Shown here: positions 13,401 to 26,494 of the stretch, one piece after another
How positions within the stretch are numbered: position 1 is the first letter of the stretch
Layout of the letters: the number at the start of each line of letters is the position of its first letter
NCBI RefSeq assembly: GCF_019399895.1
Contig: NC_091868.1
Location: 1,536,499 to 1,600,498 of the forward strand
DNA from: Cardiocondyla obscurior
Taxonomy: Eukaryota > Arthropoda > Insecta > Hymenoptera > Formicidae
Reading direction: 5' to 3'
Length of the DNA: 64,000 bases
The notes under the pieces: model-generated
The model's database searches: none
The model's input: only the letters and a program-made list of their open reading frames with translations
What the model was told of the DNA's origin: nothing
Program-made: the position numbers and the translations under genes

Positions 13401-16400
13401 TTGGTTGCAAAGCGTCGCCGCATCCTTTTTCCCTTCTCTCTTTTTCTTTTTCCTTTCGCGCGACGCGTGCATAATGCAGCACCACCCTCGTGCTGTTAGT
13501 TGCCGCGCTTATTACGCTGTATATGCATAACAAAGAAGAACTTTGGACGGACGACGCTGACCACGCGTGTCATTTGACAAACCGCGTTATACGCGGCGTC
13601 CTAAATAATTCATGTCGTAGGTGGCCGCGATTCTTATTTTTCATCCCCCTATTCTTTTTTTTTTTCTTTTTTTTTTCGCGGCGAATTTATAAGTAACTTA
13701 CAACGGGATCGAATCGCGATTAACACGGACCGTGCACGATCCAAGTAGATTCCTCGGAAAAAGTCAGCGGTCTTTTAATCCCGCCTCCAAACTTCCGCGG
13801 AAGAAACGATACAGCGATCAATTTCTCTCCGCGATTGATAACGCGCGTGCCTTGAGACGCTTATATCGGATTAGCCGAGCGGTCAGTCGCGGAACGTCGT
13901 TAACGAGCATAATGGCCTCGAGTATCTCGGCCTGTATTAAGTACTTTCGCTTACACCGCCAATTAGGGGCTCCGCCGACGTTCGCTGGCCGCGGGGATAT
14001 TCGTCCGAATTTAGTAGGTATTATGTAAATAGCCGACGGAGTCGAACGGAGCAGCCTGGATACGCGGGAGTTACTCGTACGCGATTGTTGGAACAATTAC
14101 AACGGATCGCCGTGTTTGTCTTGATGAATTTCTTTTCCCGCGGCGTTGTTAATTGGTCGTCGAAAAAGTCTCGAATTAACCCACCCGACCCGCCTTCCTT
14201 GCAGGGCGACGAGCAGCGGCTGACGGCGAGATAATTATTCGGACAATCGCGGTGCAATTGTTATGTTTGATAGCCGTTGTCGATTATCCCCAACCGAGAC
14301 GCGGATAATTTGTTCGCGATGGCCCGGCGATCGGATAACAATTTGTCGACGCTGATGGAAACAAGTTACCCGAGGGACAACGCCCGTAGGAAACGCGGCG
14401 TTTATTAAATTTCGGCCAGCGATGCCGGGCTATATTGGAGTCGTTTGTTCCGCGCGGAGATTTGCGCGGGCTAAAAGAAAAGCTGTCGCTCTTTCTCTCG
14501 TGAAAACGTCACGGCATCCATTTAGATTTATTCCGCCGAGCGTCTGTGGGGATTCTTTTCAAGTTATTATTACTATTATTGTTGGTATAAAAAGAATTGT
14601 ATTGAGCGCGATTTTTTATTTCGAACTTTTTTTTGTTCTTTTTTTTTTATATATATTTATGTATCAGAAATTACTTGTCGAGAGAATTTCGCGAAGAAAA
14701 TCGACATTATCTCTATCTTTATTAAACGCCCGCAGTTTTCGTTTGCTCTTTTCTTAATCGTCGCGGATACACGCGATGTTTTCACGCCCGTGGCATTTTC
14801 CGGACACCCCGTGGACGGGTACAATCGGTCGACTGCGAAGCTTCCCTAATCCTCCCCGGTCGCGAAAGTAAACAGCGTAACTTCGTAGAAGTCGTAAGAA
14901 TCGCGAGATGATATAAGACTCGAGGCGCCTTTCTGCGCGCACGTAGCCCGTAGCCTTTAATGACTTTCTGGACGCCGAAGGAGACGACTTCGCAGTCGTT
15001 GCACGGTACTCGTGGAATAACGCGCTGCAGGCGCAGCGGCCAACAACGTCTGCGATACAGACGATCCCGATCGCACCGATATTTTTCGATATCGCCCGGC
15101 GAGACCCCCGCCGGGTCACATAATTGCTGCCGCGCGTCTGCGGCAAAGGCGCCGATTCGCGATATCCCGCGTAGATCTCGGCGAGCGTGCTTGAAATTTT
15201 AGCGCGCGAGCGCGATGGTGTGGGTGCCCCGAGCCAGTCTCTCACCCCGGGGCTCGGCGTCGCGACGTAAGAATTTCTCGCTGGAATATCGCGCGGTTAC
15301 ATCTGTTGGTCATTTTATGCCTCGGTTCGTTAATCCGATGATTTAGCGAAATAATGAGATTAGCGGGGAAAATTAATATAGGGAGAGTAACCGCGTGTGT
15401 CACTCTCGCGCCGTTGGTCCCCCTTTATTTATGCATTACGATGGACGTTGATCGCTGCGTAATCACCGCCGCGATAAGATTTTGCGCGGCGCACGGCGAG
15501 AGAACGATTAGTTATTTTGCCGCGTAAGTGATAAATTGCCGGGGTTTTTAGACGGAACGTCGGAATTACGTTGGCGGTCAAATTGCGCGCATCATCCTTT
15601 TCGTCGGGCTGATCGCGCAGGTGATTTATGGGTGCTCAGGTACGAATTCGCTCGGCAAAACGCTTTCTCGTTAGACGCATTAGATATTCGGTAAAATCAA
15701 TTATCGCTCGTCCTTAACGTGCAACGTGGATTAAAGAGTAAAATAAAATGAAAGAAAGTAAAAAAGGAAGGAGAAAAGTTCATTGAAAGCTTAAGGCACT
15801 TCGTAATTCACATTTCTCGACAACGTTTCTTGTCGTTTGACCTCAAATTTTTTACAAGGGATCATCTCTAGAGCCGGAAATCTCGGTCGAGGGTGAACGT
15901 AAATCTCGTCCCGTAAGTCTCGATCGGAACGTATGTCTGTGAAGAGAGTTCAGACTCTAACTTCTCCGGTTTTCCGGTATCTCTCTCCTTTGTCTTCTTC
16001 CTCGTGGTCGACAAGAAACGTGACTTCGCTCAGCTATGTCTGCCGTGCTAACACGAAGAGAGAGATAGAGAGAGGAGAGAGAGCCGGCGCGCATCGGAAT
16101 TCCGTCGCTCGACACGGTGACAGTGTTTCACAACGCTAACCGATGGCTTCTTGCGCAGCCGGACTTTGTTCCCCACAATGAAACTTCGCAAGAACGCGCG
16201 CCGATATCCCAAAAAGGCCTACGGTGGCCAAAAACGGTAACCGCTCCTCTCCGCGAGACTGATAGAGCCTTTTTTCGTTGCGCCACCTTAAACCCCGCGC
16301 GCCACTAAAGTTAGAAACCTTCTTTGCATACCGTACCGAGATCTCGGAAATTAGTCCCGTTTGCAATTTAAGCCTTCCCCCTTCTACTTTCGAAACTCTG

Positions 16401-17309
16401 AGAATATCGCGCGCTTAATGTTGCGCAATTGTCTGGTTGAATTATGGAAGACCACAGTATTCTCTTATGCAAAAAGAATGTAGACGTATTCTTCGTATTT
16501 ATTTATCTCGCCTGTTTTTAATTAGCGCGCAAAGTTTCGTAAGGCACAGTTTTACGAGAGATTCAAGAGAATAAAAAAGAAAAAGAACGGGAAATAAAAA
16601 TGTTTGAATTTCCGCGATACCTATCAAATTTCGTAGGAAGTCTCGATCTGTTGAGCTCGAGACGAGCTTCCCGAAAGGTTTTATTATCGCCGGGGCGCTG
16701 AAGGATCGGTCGCGACGCGACTCTAATCGGATTCCAGGTGATTTCTGAATCCTTGGAAATAGATTAGTAATGGACTTATGTGCGCGAGTTTTCACGGTCG
16801 CTTACGCGTCGGCTCCGATGAAAGGCTTAAACGCGGACAAATTCAAGAAGCGAGCAACAGGTTACAGGCATAGCTGTTTTGCGAGAGAAACGCTCATTGC
16901 CGACGTCGTTGCGTCACCGAGGGGGCGACGACGATGACCGCCGAACGTCTCATCGACGTTTCAACCTCCTACATTTGTTTGGCACGTCGTTACTCCCGCA
17001 CGAGCGCGGTCTTTTATTCGAGCGGGGCGGACATAATGGAGTAGAAATCGGGGAGGAAACCAAAAGAGTCCTGGCGATCGATATCTTGGTCAATGCTTAA
17101 AATACCGCGCTGTGGCTGCGCGATGAAAAAAAAAAGAAAAAAAAAAAGAGTGGAAAATGGTGAACGAATCGCTACGGCTTCGAAGAAGCTCGTAAAATCC
17201 ATCAGGTTGCGGCGACGTCTGACGTACAAATTGAGTGACTATCGCGCTCCATTACGCCATCGCGGCATGTTATTTCGTACATTACCACGTTTTGCTACTT
17301 TATATCATA

Positions 17310-17598
17310 CAGGGTGTCCCAAATTTTTTTTTCTTTTTTTTTACATCATATATTTAAATTTAAAATTATAGTTTTTAATCTCCTAGCGATGGCAATAATT
17401 TAAAAAAATTCTGTTCGACTTGATGTCGGAGTTAACTCGTTTTTACAAATAAATTGATTAGGTTTGATCGTCGATTTAATTTTTCGACTATTCTAATTAT
17501 AATTGTTAAAAAAAAATTTTTTTTATGATACTTTTTGTCTTCAATTTTAATTTCCTAATCACAGTTTTCAAGAGTGACGTGCTGTTTGAGACACCCTG
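17310..17598. mobile_element. mariner-like miniature inverted-repeat element (MITE)
   Basis: The 289-bp segment is bounded by terminal inverted repeats. The left end reads CAGGGTGTCCCAAA and the right end, on the opposite strand, CAGGGTGTCTCAAA, with one mismatch in 14. Each end is flanked directly by TA (17308-17309 and 17599-17600), the target-site duplication typical of the Tc1/mariner superfamily. The interior is AT-rich and has no transposase frame, so the copy is non-autonomous. Ends of this type are common in hymenopteran genomes. Family assignment is inferred from ends and target site only. Confidence 0.8.
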
Positions 17599-20500
17599 TA
17601 TAATATACATTACAGTTCGCCTCGCTCTATCATCTTAACGCCGCTCCATCCGCCTGTCGATATTTCCGCATACTCGATCATTACGACCGCCATCGCCAGT
17701 TTCTGTTTCAATTTTTATTGCCTCGCGAACGGCAGCTGATTCCCCCACGTGTCCGAAACTACGCTCGGCGCTCTCGCAACGGCGACTTGACGTAAGACGT
17801 TACGTCGTAACTTGCAAATTGACAAGTTAGGCAAAATGCACGCCGAAAGTTCGTTAACACGGCGGTTCTAATGGCGCGAATCTACCGAGCTCCAGTTATC
17901 CGCGCGCCTATCTTCAATTTATCTTCAAGTCTCGTCCCCCGGTTTCTCACCTCCGCGATACTACTTTTGCAATTTAGCTATACGTGATTTGGTTGCCCGA
18001 GTTTACCGTTACCGCCGCCGCCGCCTTCCGCGGTTCTAGATGTAGAGAATGGAGTTGCGTGAAAACTCGAAGTAGGAAATGTGTCCCCTTACGAGATTTC
18101 ACGGAGAGACGCCGCGCCGGCGAGGATGGCGGTATAATGAAAGAACGTGCGTGCCGGAGATTGCGTCGGGCCTGGTTCGAGAATTCATTCACGGAGGCCT
18201 GCTCTTAACCCTTTCGCTTGTCACTTCGGTCCACCGATCGTTCTCGCAAAGAGAGAATATGGGCATCTGCATTGCAAACGCCGCGCATTTAAATTCATTG
18301 ATACATGAAAACGGCATTCTGTTAGACCGACTACTTTTTCCGAGCTTTGTGTCAAGTGCACTTGTGACGCTGAAACCCTTCAAAGTGACTGGCAAATATT
18401 TTTTTTTTTTTTTAAATAATAAAAAATTAAAATAAAAAAAAAGAATGAGACACCGAAATTCACGATAACAGCTTTTGCTGAAACTGTTAACTTCGGCGGG
18501 TACGCTAAACTCTTCGCGTTCGTTTAACATATTCTACAGTTCCTGAAACGACGGGTGCGAGGTAAGGGACGAGCTGCGATGGGATCGGCGATTGCGTAAA
18601 GCTAAATCACCGCGAGTCAAGTGCACCGTTTCGCGAGCCGGCGGGTAACGTGCGAAAGAAAAGAAACCGAGAGTCGAGCGGTGCCGACTTGTTTTCGAAA
18701 TGAAAACGACGCGGCGCGCTTCTGCCGCGGCATAATTGGCCGCGTTTCTTCTCGCGGTGAAACGAGATCTGGAGGCGATGAGCGAAGGCGTATGTAACGT
18801 GCACACGTACGGCACCGTATCGTGTGCCGCCGGTCGCGCATGGAGAAGTGAAAGTTCGAGGCTGATGGACGATATCGCGCGCGCTCGCTCTCATAATGTC
18901 GTCGTGGAGCGTCAAACGGGCACACAACGGCGATGTGTTACACGCCGCGAGCGTCCACTTCGCGTAAAAAGAAAGAAAAAAAACAAAATTATCCCGCATC
19001 TATCGCGCCTGATCGTCGAAGAGGAACACGGCAGGATTTTTCATCTCGGCGCTTCAAGTGCACTCGAAATCGCGGGTTTCCCGTGCGAATAAAGACGAAT
19101 GCGAAAGATCTTTTCCTTGCGAAACGAGCGACGCGCCTGTCTAGCTCTTCGCGACTCACAGCTGTAATATCCCGCGTCGCGTTCAGACCTCGTAACGTTA
19201 CGTCTCGCCGTTGTTAGCTTTGCAAACGTCTACTAACCGCGGGATATGTGCCCGCGTTCGCGCAGAGTCATTCGCGATTTCGTTCATCTCGCGCATACGT
19301 ATAGGAACTGGTAACGAGAGCGAGAAGCCAGCGCGCGTGATTCGCGATAAGTCCTGCTGGCGGATCTATCGAACGCTGTGACGCAAGACGTTCGTAAATA
19401 GGCGACTTTTTGCTTCGCGTATAACGCGTGAGTGCGAAGTATCGATACGCTCGCGGGTTGTATGAATGAACAGGATCCGCAACGATAAGCATCTACACGC
19501 CATCGGCCCGAACGCGAAGCATTCGGCAACGGGGTCAATGTCGCGCGAGAGCGTTTTCTCGTTCTTTCTGCTCGGGGCGGGTGTTACGCAATCAGGATAC
19601 GCCGTAGCGTGAGTCGGATTACACCTGACGTGATCCCTCGGGGAACGAGCTTTATCGGTGTTCATTTATCAGGACGTTGATGCAGCCTTCTAAAAAGGCG
19701 GTCGTTTAAAAGAAAAAAGAAAAAAAGAACGATCACGTTGCGTGTGAACAGTAATGATTCGATTTTACCGCGAATCAGCGAGAAAGTGTAAAATTGACCG
19801 ATATTTTCGAGCACACGGAGAGTTTTTCAAATTAAATAAATAAAGATATCCTCTTCGCGACAGATGCTTACAAGAAATCTTAGTTTTTCTCTCTCTTTCT
19901 TTCTCTCTCTCTCTCTTTTTTCTCTCGCCAATTTATTCGTAACGACACTTTATGAGAAACGGTGAGTTACACGCGATAAAAATATTAGAAAGCCGGATGC
20001 GCGTCAGAAAATCTCTCGAATTAATTCTAATGACAGCGTTTAATGGCGCTAGCGTGACCATCGAGAGGACGACAAAGCGAAGCGGCTCTTTTACCGAATT
20101 CGCTCTGGAATGCGATAGACAAATCCGGGGCATCATGTTTCCCAGATAATTTGTGATTACTCCCTCCTCCCTCTTTTTTTCCACCTCCCGCGGAGGATCA
20201 GTTACACAAGTACTTTTCGCGCATCAAGTTTTAAGCGGCTTACCGAATCGTACCGGAAAGGTTCCAGTTTCCCAGTTTTGTTCACCGCTGCAACATTAAT
20301 CGGATTTAACACGTCCGACGCGACTACATCTGCGCCCGCCGGGGACATTCAATTGTATTAATTTTTGATAACGTACTGCCCGGCTCTTTAATTTTTCGAT
20401 TATCTTAATTACCACCGGCCGTTTCTCTTTTATTTAAAGTATTTTCCCAACCAAAATTGATACCTCGAATCACCTTACTGCAGTATGAAAAAAAAAAAAC

Positions 20501-23500
20501 GACGTTGTTAATCCCCCCGAGGCCACCCGCCCTCTCCTCTATCGCTTCGACGCGCGGGCTTTAATTAATGCGCGTTAATCGCTCGTATCTCCCTGGAGAA
20601 AGATCGGCCGTTTCAATTTTTTTTTTTTAATTGCCAACGAATTCATTAACCGCTCATTATCGACGCGTCGTCGAGGGAAACGTCAAGGCGAACGCGGAGA
20701 ATGTGCTTCGAGGAGAATTCGGAGAAACTTCTGACGTGCGCTTTAAAAGAAAATTGTACAGCTGCAGGCCACTCGCCGAAGTCGATTTTTGATAGCTCGC
20801 GATACTTTTCGAACTGCCGGGTGAACTCTTCCACGAGAGAGACTCGCTTCGTTAGGAGGTTCGGCGGAAATACCATCCGCGAGACGCGTCTACGGACGGA
20901 GATCGGGCGGAGAGCGCTTCTTGAAATTTTCCCGGTTTAAAGAGCCGCATTGAAATTTCCCGTTCGTGAAACGTAACGGCCCAATAAAACGTAGTTATAA
21001 AGAGAAAGGCGCTTGGGAGAGAGAAAGAGGCGCCCGTCGTGGTCCAGGGCTTCCTTTCCCCTTTTTCTTTCCGCCGTAGCCCCGTTGGCATAAAAATTAG
21101 ATCATCGCGCATTGAGAATAAGTCATCCAGCGTTCTCGCACGATCGAGCTCCTCTCTCGCTTCCAACATCGAAATTCTCTGATTGAATTCCGGCGTGTTC
21201 GTAAGAGGGGGGGGGAAGGGGGGGCAGAGCGGAGCGGGCGAGCCGCACGGTCTCGACGATACTTATTACTTCCGCGCGAGAAAGAAAAGGGCGCCAAGGG
21301 TGGAGGGCAAGGCTCGGCGAAAACCGACGGGGATTGGAAGCGGCGGGATTCGACGGCGGCAGTAACCCAAGGCTCTAAAACTAAAGCGGCAACTCTGACA
21401 ATTTCGATTTTACTGTCGCGCGTCCCTGATCCCCTCTCGTCACTGGAAAAAGCCCGGGCTCTCCCGGCTCGGCGACGCAGATATTCACGTTCGGGGTGGC
21501 CCGTTCGCAATTCAATCGCCGCCGCGATGATTATCGGCGTAAAACGTGTAAACAAGTAGTATTCGTTATGGCGGCCAGGAAAAAAAAAAAAAAAAAAAAA
21601 AAGAGAGAAAAAAAATCGGACGACGTTCTCGTTTGATTACTAGCAACCGGGCAGATTTCGCGCTCACCTCCGGTGGCCGTAATCCGAGATTATCCCCTCC
21701 GAAAGGATATATTTCCTTTTCTACTTAAAAAAAAAAATAATTGGAATTATTAAGACTGCCACGGGAAGACACGCGGATTTGTACGAACAGCTCTTTCGCG
21801 GAAGCTTACTCCCTTTCTAAAGCCCCCGCGGATCGAAATCCCCCTCAAACTCGGTCGGCTTAATTACGATCAATTATTTACATCTAGATTTAACAGCGGT
21901 GACAATCGATCGCGCGGGCTAATCCCCGGGCCCACCGCGCCGGGCGAGGAAAACGATCGCCGGAATTGTTGCGATGACAACCGGCTCGGAAGTGGCCGAT
22001 GACTACCGGCGAGGAGAAAGTCATCGATTTTCCCGTCGAAATGCGGACGAGCGGGCGCGCCTTCGTTCTCGGGCCACCCTGTATATGCACGTGCACACAT
22101 ATCTGGAGCCGTGCTACTAAAGCCTCCTACTTTACGGGGGACTGTTGCAATTTCAGTTAATACTATAAAACCTTCGGCGCGCGTACCACGCCTGCGCTTG
22201 GGTCTCGGAAAGCATGGAAGTACGTCCAAGAGGCGGTGCACGCTATTTCTCGAGCTCAGCCGAGAGTCAAACGGAGAGAAAAGGGGAGCGAAAAAGACAA
22301 GGGACTGCCCCTGCACTCGTCCAAAGTTGTCGATAGAAACCCTCGCTTTACGACCTTTCGTTTATACCGACACGAAAGTGCTACATATAGTTCAGGCGAA
22401 CAGAGCGGCTCTTCTGGCGAATTAAGTCGAGCTGCGAATACGTAATTTGTCAAAAGTCACGGACCGCAATTTATATTACGAGCTCGACGTCGGTTTTATA
22501 CGGTAGACGCCACCGGTCTGTAACGATTGAGGAAACACCGAGGACTCGCGCCTCGTTTTCGAGAAGGAAGGGATCTACGAAGAGAACGTGTTCATTCATC
22601 CTCCGTAACGCGCGGATAAACACGGGGTGGGAAATTAACGATATGGCCAGCGGGTGATTAAAGTCAGGTGAGGGTGGGATACTTGCCAAGAAATTTATTG
22701 ACTTGCTTTACGCGACGCGCGGGCAATTTTCTACGATGACGGGTGGAAGCGATGAATGAGAAACCGAGCGGGAAATATTCTGGCTATGCCGATGCGCCGC
22801 CGTTCCTCGTACGCGCCGATATTGACTACGTTCGACGACGTTTTGCATTTATCGGTATGAAGCGCAGACGTTTTCATTGAAATGAGATTCCCATTTTTTT
22901 TTATTATTTTTTTTTTTTACCTTCGAGCTCTCTTTCCCGCCGAACTGCGCTCGTCAGTATTTTTGCCGCATTGGCCGATTTAAATTACCTTCTCTTAACA
23001 TTCCGATGTTTTATTTCCCCGCTCGCCTGCAACCTAGCCATTAATCAATGCGATCGTGTAACGAGGAATCTCGCTATAACGCCGATACCGGTTTAAACGG
23101 GTTAACGATGTAAAAAAAAAATAAAAACGTTATTTTGTCGCGGCACTCTCGTTGTTACTCTCATTACGAATATTTCGCGTTGAAGAGAAAAGAGCCGCGG
23201 GGTCGAAGAATTTCAATCACGATCTTCTCGTAGGGTTCACGTTTTACTTTTCCGAGCGGAGATGACGTCTTTCACGTCGTTAGAATTCAGTCGAATGTAA
23301 CGCGCAGTAGGAGACAAAGGCGCGCCGGGACTTCTGGAATTCGCCGATAAGCCGCCGCGCGGCGACTCGCCTTGCGCAATTAACCCGTTCGCTTCTAGCC
23401 CGCGGCGCGCGTTTCCTCGTTGTTGCGTGAACGTAAAAATGAGTCACATTTAATCATCCGTCATTCCCGGCGCGGGCTTTATTTTCGTCCGAGCTCGCGC

Positions 23501-26416
23501 CTCGTGGAAAGGCAGGTGACCTGAAATAAACCGGTTTCTCGCCGCGCGCCGATCTCTCCGCGCGAAATAATAGATTAAATTCGGCAGAATTATAGATTAA
23601 TGCAGCAGGATGTGGGGTTGCGCGATACTCGCCGGCGCGGAACTCGCGCGCGGATTTCGCTGCGCGACTTCTCTTTCCCTCCCCCCGTTATTATCTTCAA
23701 CCGCGTCGTTTCGAGGAGCCGTTGCGTCGCGTGCCCGAGACGTCGCCGTGAGATTTGGAAACGTAGCGATATTAAATTGCTAATCGCAATTTCGAGTTAA
23801 CTCCACGAGATTTGCAGGACATTCATATTCCTAATTACACCCGCGACCAAGTTGATTCCCAGCCAAGATCTCTCTCCTCCCCTCCCACCCACCCCTTGGT
23901 TCTTATAAATTGGACAAGAGTGAAACACTCTGGATTGTTAAACTTTCAAATTGACTCGAGCGGGCTGAGAAATAATCGATAGAAATAATCTCGTTGGAAG
24001 ATTAAATTCTTCTTTAATGCCGTGCCGTTTCTTCTGTGTTGCTGCTCGTAAGTTCGACGGGGAAAATAAAAGGAGCCCGCGCGGAGTGAGAGAGAAAGGG
24101 AGCCGGGCACCGAGCCCGGCGGAACGGGCGCGACCGAAAGAAGGGAAAATAGAGGAAATAAATTGAGATAGAAAAGAAGCGTGTTCGCGCGCACCTCGAC
24201 GTTTCTCGGCGCGGGAGGGCCTCTCGGTCCGGGTTTGCACGTGCCTGCCCGGCCCAGGCCGGAATTAACGTTATTTCGACGATCGCACGGGGGTTCAGTC
24301 TGCTCGCCCGTCGCTCGCTTATCGCGCTTTGTATTTATCGGGAGATGTTGCGTCGCACGTGGAAATCGCGCGCGGTCCGACGGAAATATACGAAAGGGCG
24401 GTCCACGACGTAAGGCACATGCGAAGACTGAGAGACTTCTGGCCAGGAATTTTCGATTGGCATTTTCGCGAAATTCGTTTATCAACTTTCACGGTACGTG
24501 TCCATCACGCACGACTAATACAACCGTCCGCCAACGCTTCCGCAAGCTGTCACGTTTCTAAAGCGATTGCACAATTCTGCCGGTAAGAACGGGACGACGA
24601 AGGCGCAGTCGAATTGGCATTTTGGGTTGAATAATTAAGCGCTGTTCGCGGAGACCGAAATATTGTCGCCTTAACGACCCGATCTAGATATCGCAATCCG
24701 GATCAGCGAAACGGATCGTTCTGAGAGATCTGTCGATCGTTCTAAGTCATTAAGGCCTGTCTCCTCGGCGAGCCGAGGTAAGCCGGGGAGATACCAGCAC
24801 GCCCCGATCTCACGATCTCTCGATTCCCGATCGATTTCAACGCAATACTCCTTTCGTGGCGTACGTAGGATAAGGTCGATCGATTTCGTAACATCTGTTA
24901 CTCCGCTACGCGAAAAGAAGAAAAGTACGCTAAAAATCCGGAGAGAAATTGATGATATCCCCCGATGTCGGCTAGTCACACGAAAGGTGTTCCGAAGATG
25001 TTCGATGTTAAAAAAAAAAGCGCGCTGTGAGGAATCGGAAACGATTCAGTTGAATTCAAAAAAGAGAGATCGCGAGAAAATTTGTCGTCAAGTTCAACGC
25101 GAAATGACGAATACGCGTTTAATGTCGGCTGAATGCGTGACATAAACTTCGATACGAGACCGACGGCGTTTGAAGGACCGTAGAAAACGTGCATGCGAAC
25201 GAGACCGGCGTGGGCGAGCCGCTCTCCGCGGCGGAAATCACGAGCGTACGTGGGCGCGCTTTGCAAATTAATACGCTCACGTTGCGTGCCGCTACATTAT
25301 ACAGCCGCATACCGCGGGGATTGTAATTTTCGCGTTATAACTTTGACAGTTACTACTTACAAGTTAGTGGCTATATGGCGGCTGCATAATGCACCGCTCC
25401 TCCCTCCCTCCCCCCGAACCCGACGCGAAGGATATTATTGAACGATACTCGAACTCTGTAATTGGCCGCTAACGACACAATACGCTGACGGTGCTCCCTC
25501 CCGTCCCCTATGTTTTAAGCACGTTCGCAAAATAATAATGCACGCGAACGACTCTCCGCGATACCGGTCCGCCTACGCGCCTGTTAAATAATTAACGATT
25601 CGCGCGTGATAACGCGTGCGGCTTGGAGGAAGGCCGCATCGAAATGCCGAGTTAATCGCGTCTTCAAGGGCCAGTTTTCGATCTCGAGGCGAATCCCCGT
25701 CATCTTAAACAATCATTTCGATTTCCTTCGAGCCCGGCTAATTTCTCTCAACGTTCGCGGCTCGCGAGAAGCAGACGTTCGGAGGCGAATTCGCGCGGCG
25801 GGAGAAGTCGTTGGCTTCACGGTGCGCGGTTTCTACGCAGCGTCGCGGCCGATTCTGCAATTTACACGCTCCATTTAGTAATCGGAGTCGGCACGAGTGT
25901 TTATGACTCTTTACGACGGCGATATCGGCGCGGCGTTATTGCCGGAACCGACAATGAGCGTGGCCGGATCGCCCGGCCATCAATCGTAATCGAGCCTTTC
26001 TCAGCCACGGTATCGCGGGTATAACCGGCGCGCTCTCGGTTCAAGGACTTCGCGGCATACAGCGGAGTTTCGTCAACGGTTCCTCTCCTAAGAGCGAAAA
26101 GGGGAAATGTATCCTCGAAACGTTACGCCGTCGGGGCCCCGCTTCGCGGTTAATAATAGCTACGAGATGTGCCCGAGGATGGGCAGATCGCGTGATCAAG
26201 GACGACGTCTTCGTTATACCAGATTACCTTTAACTTAATACTTTTGGGAACGGCAAGTTCTCTTTGTGCCGGGCGATTTATCATCGTGACGGCGGGATAT
26301 CATCGCCGTTTCTCTCCGTACACCCCGCAAAGGTAGAATAATTCCACCAAGGCTACCGTACAGGTCGATTAGTCAACGAAAAATCGTCAATGTTGACATT
26401 CGCGTAAAAAGCGTGC

Positions 26417-26494
26417 GCGAGGGTGTCGCAAAAAAAATATATAAAAAAACGCGAGGGTGTCGCAAAAAAAAAAAAAATAAAAAAAACGCGAGGG
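26417..26494. repeat. short tandem repeat, ~37-bp unit
   Basis: A unit beginning GCGAGGGTGTCGC followed by an A-rich run with an internal ATA occurs twice in direct orientation, and the start of a third (GCGAGGGG) follows. The copies differ mainly in the length of the A run, as expected for slippage. Confidence 0.8.

Noticed and set aside
24769..24784. CCTCGGC/GCCGAGG hairpin as a terminator or RNA gene
   Set aside because: Too short and isolated, and such hairpins are expected in GC-rich eukaryotic DNA.
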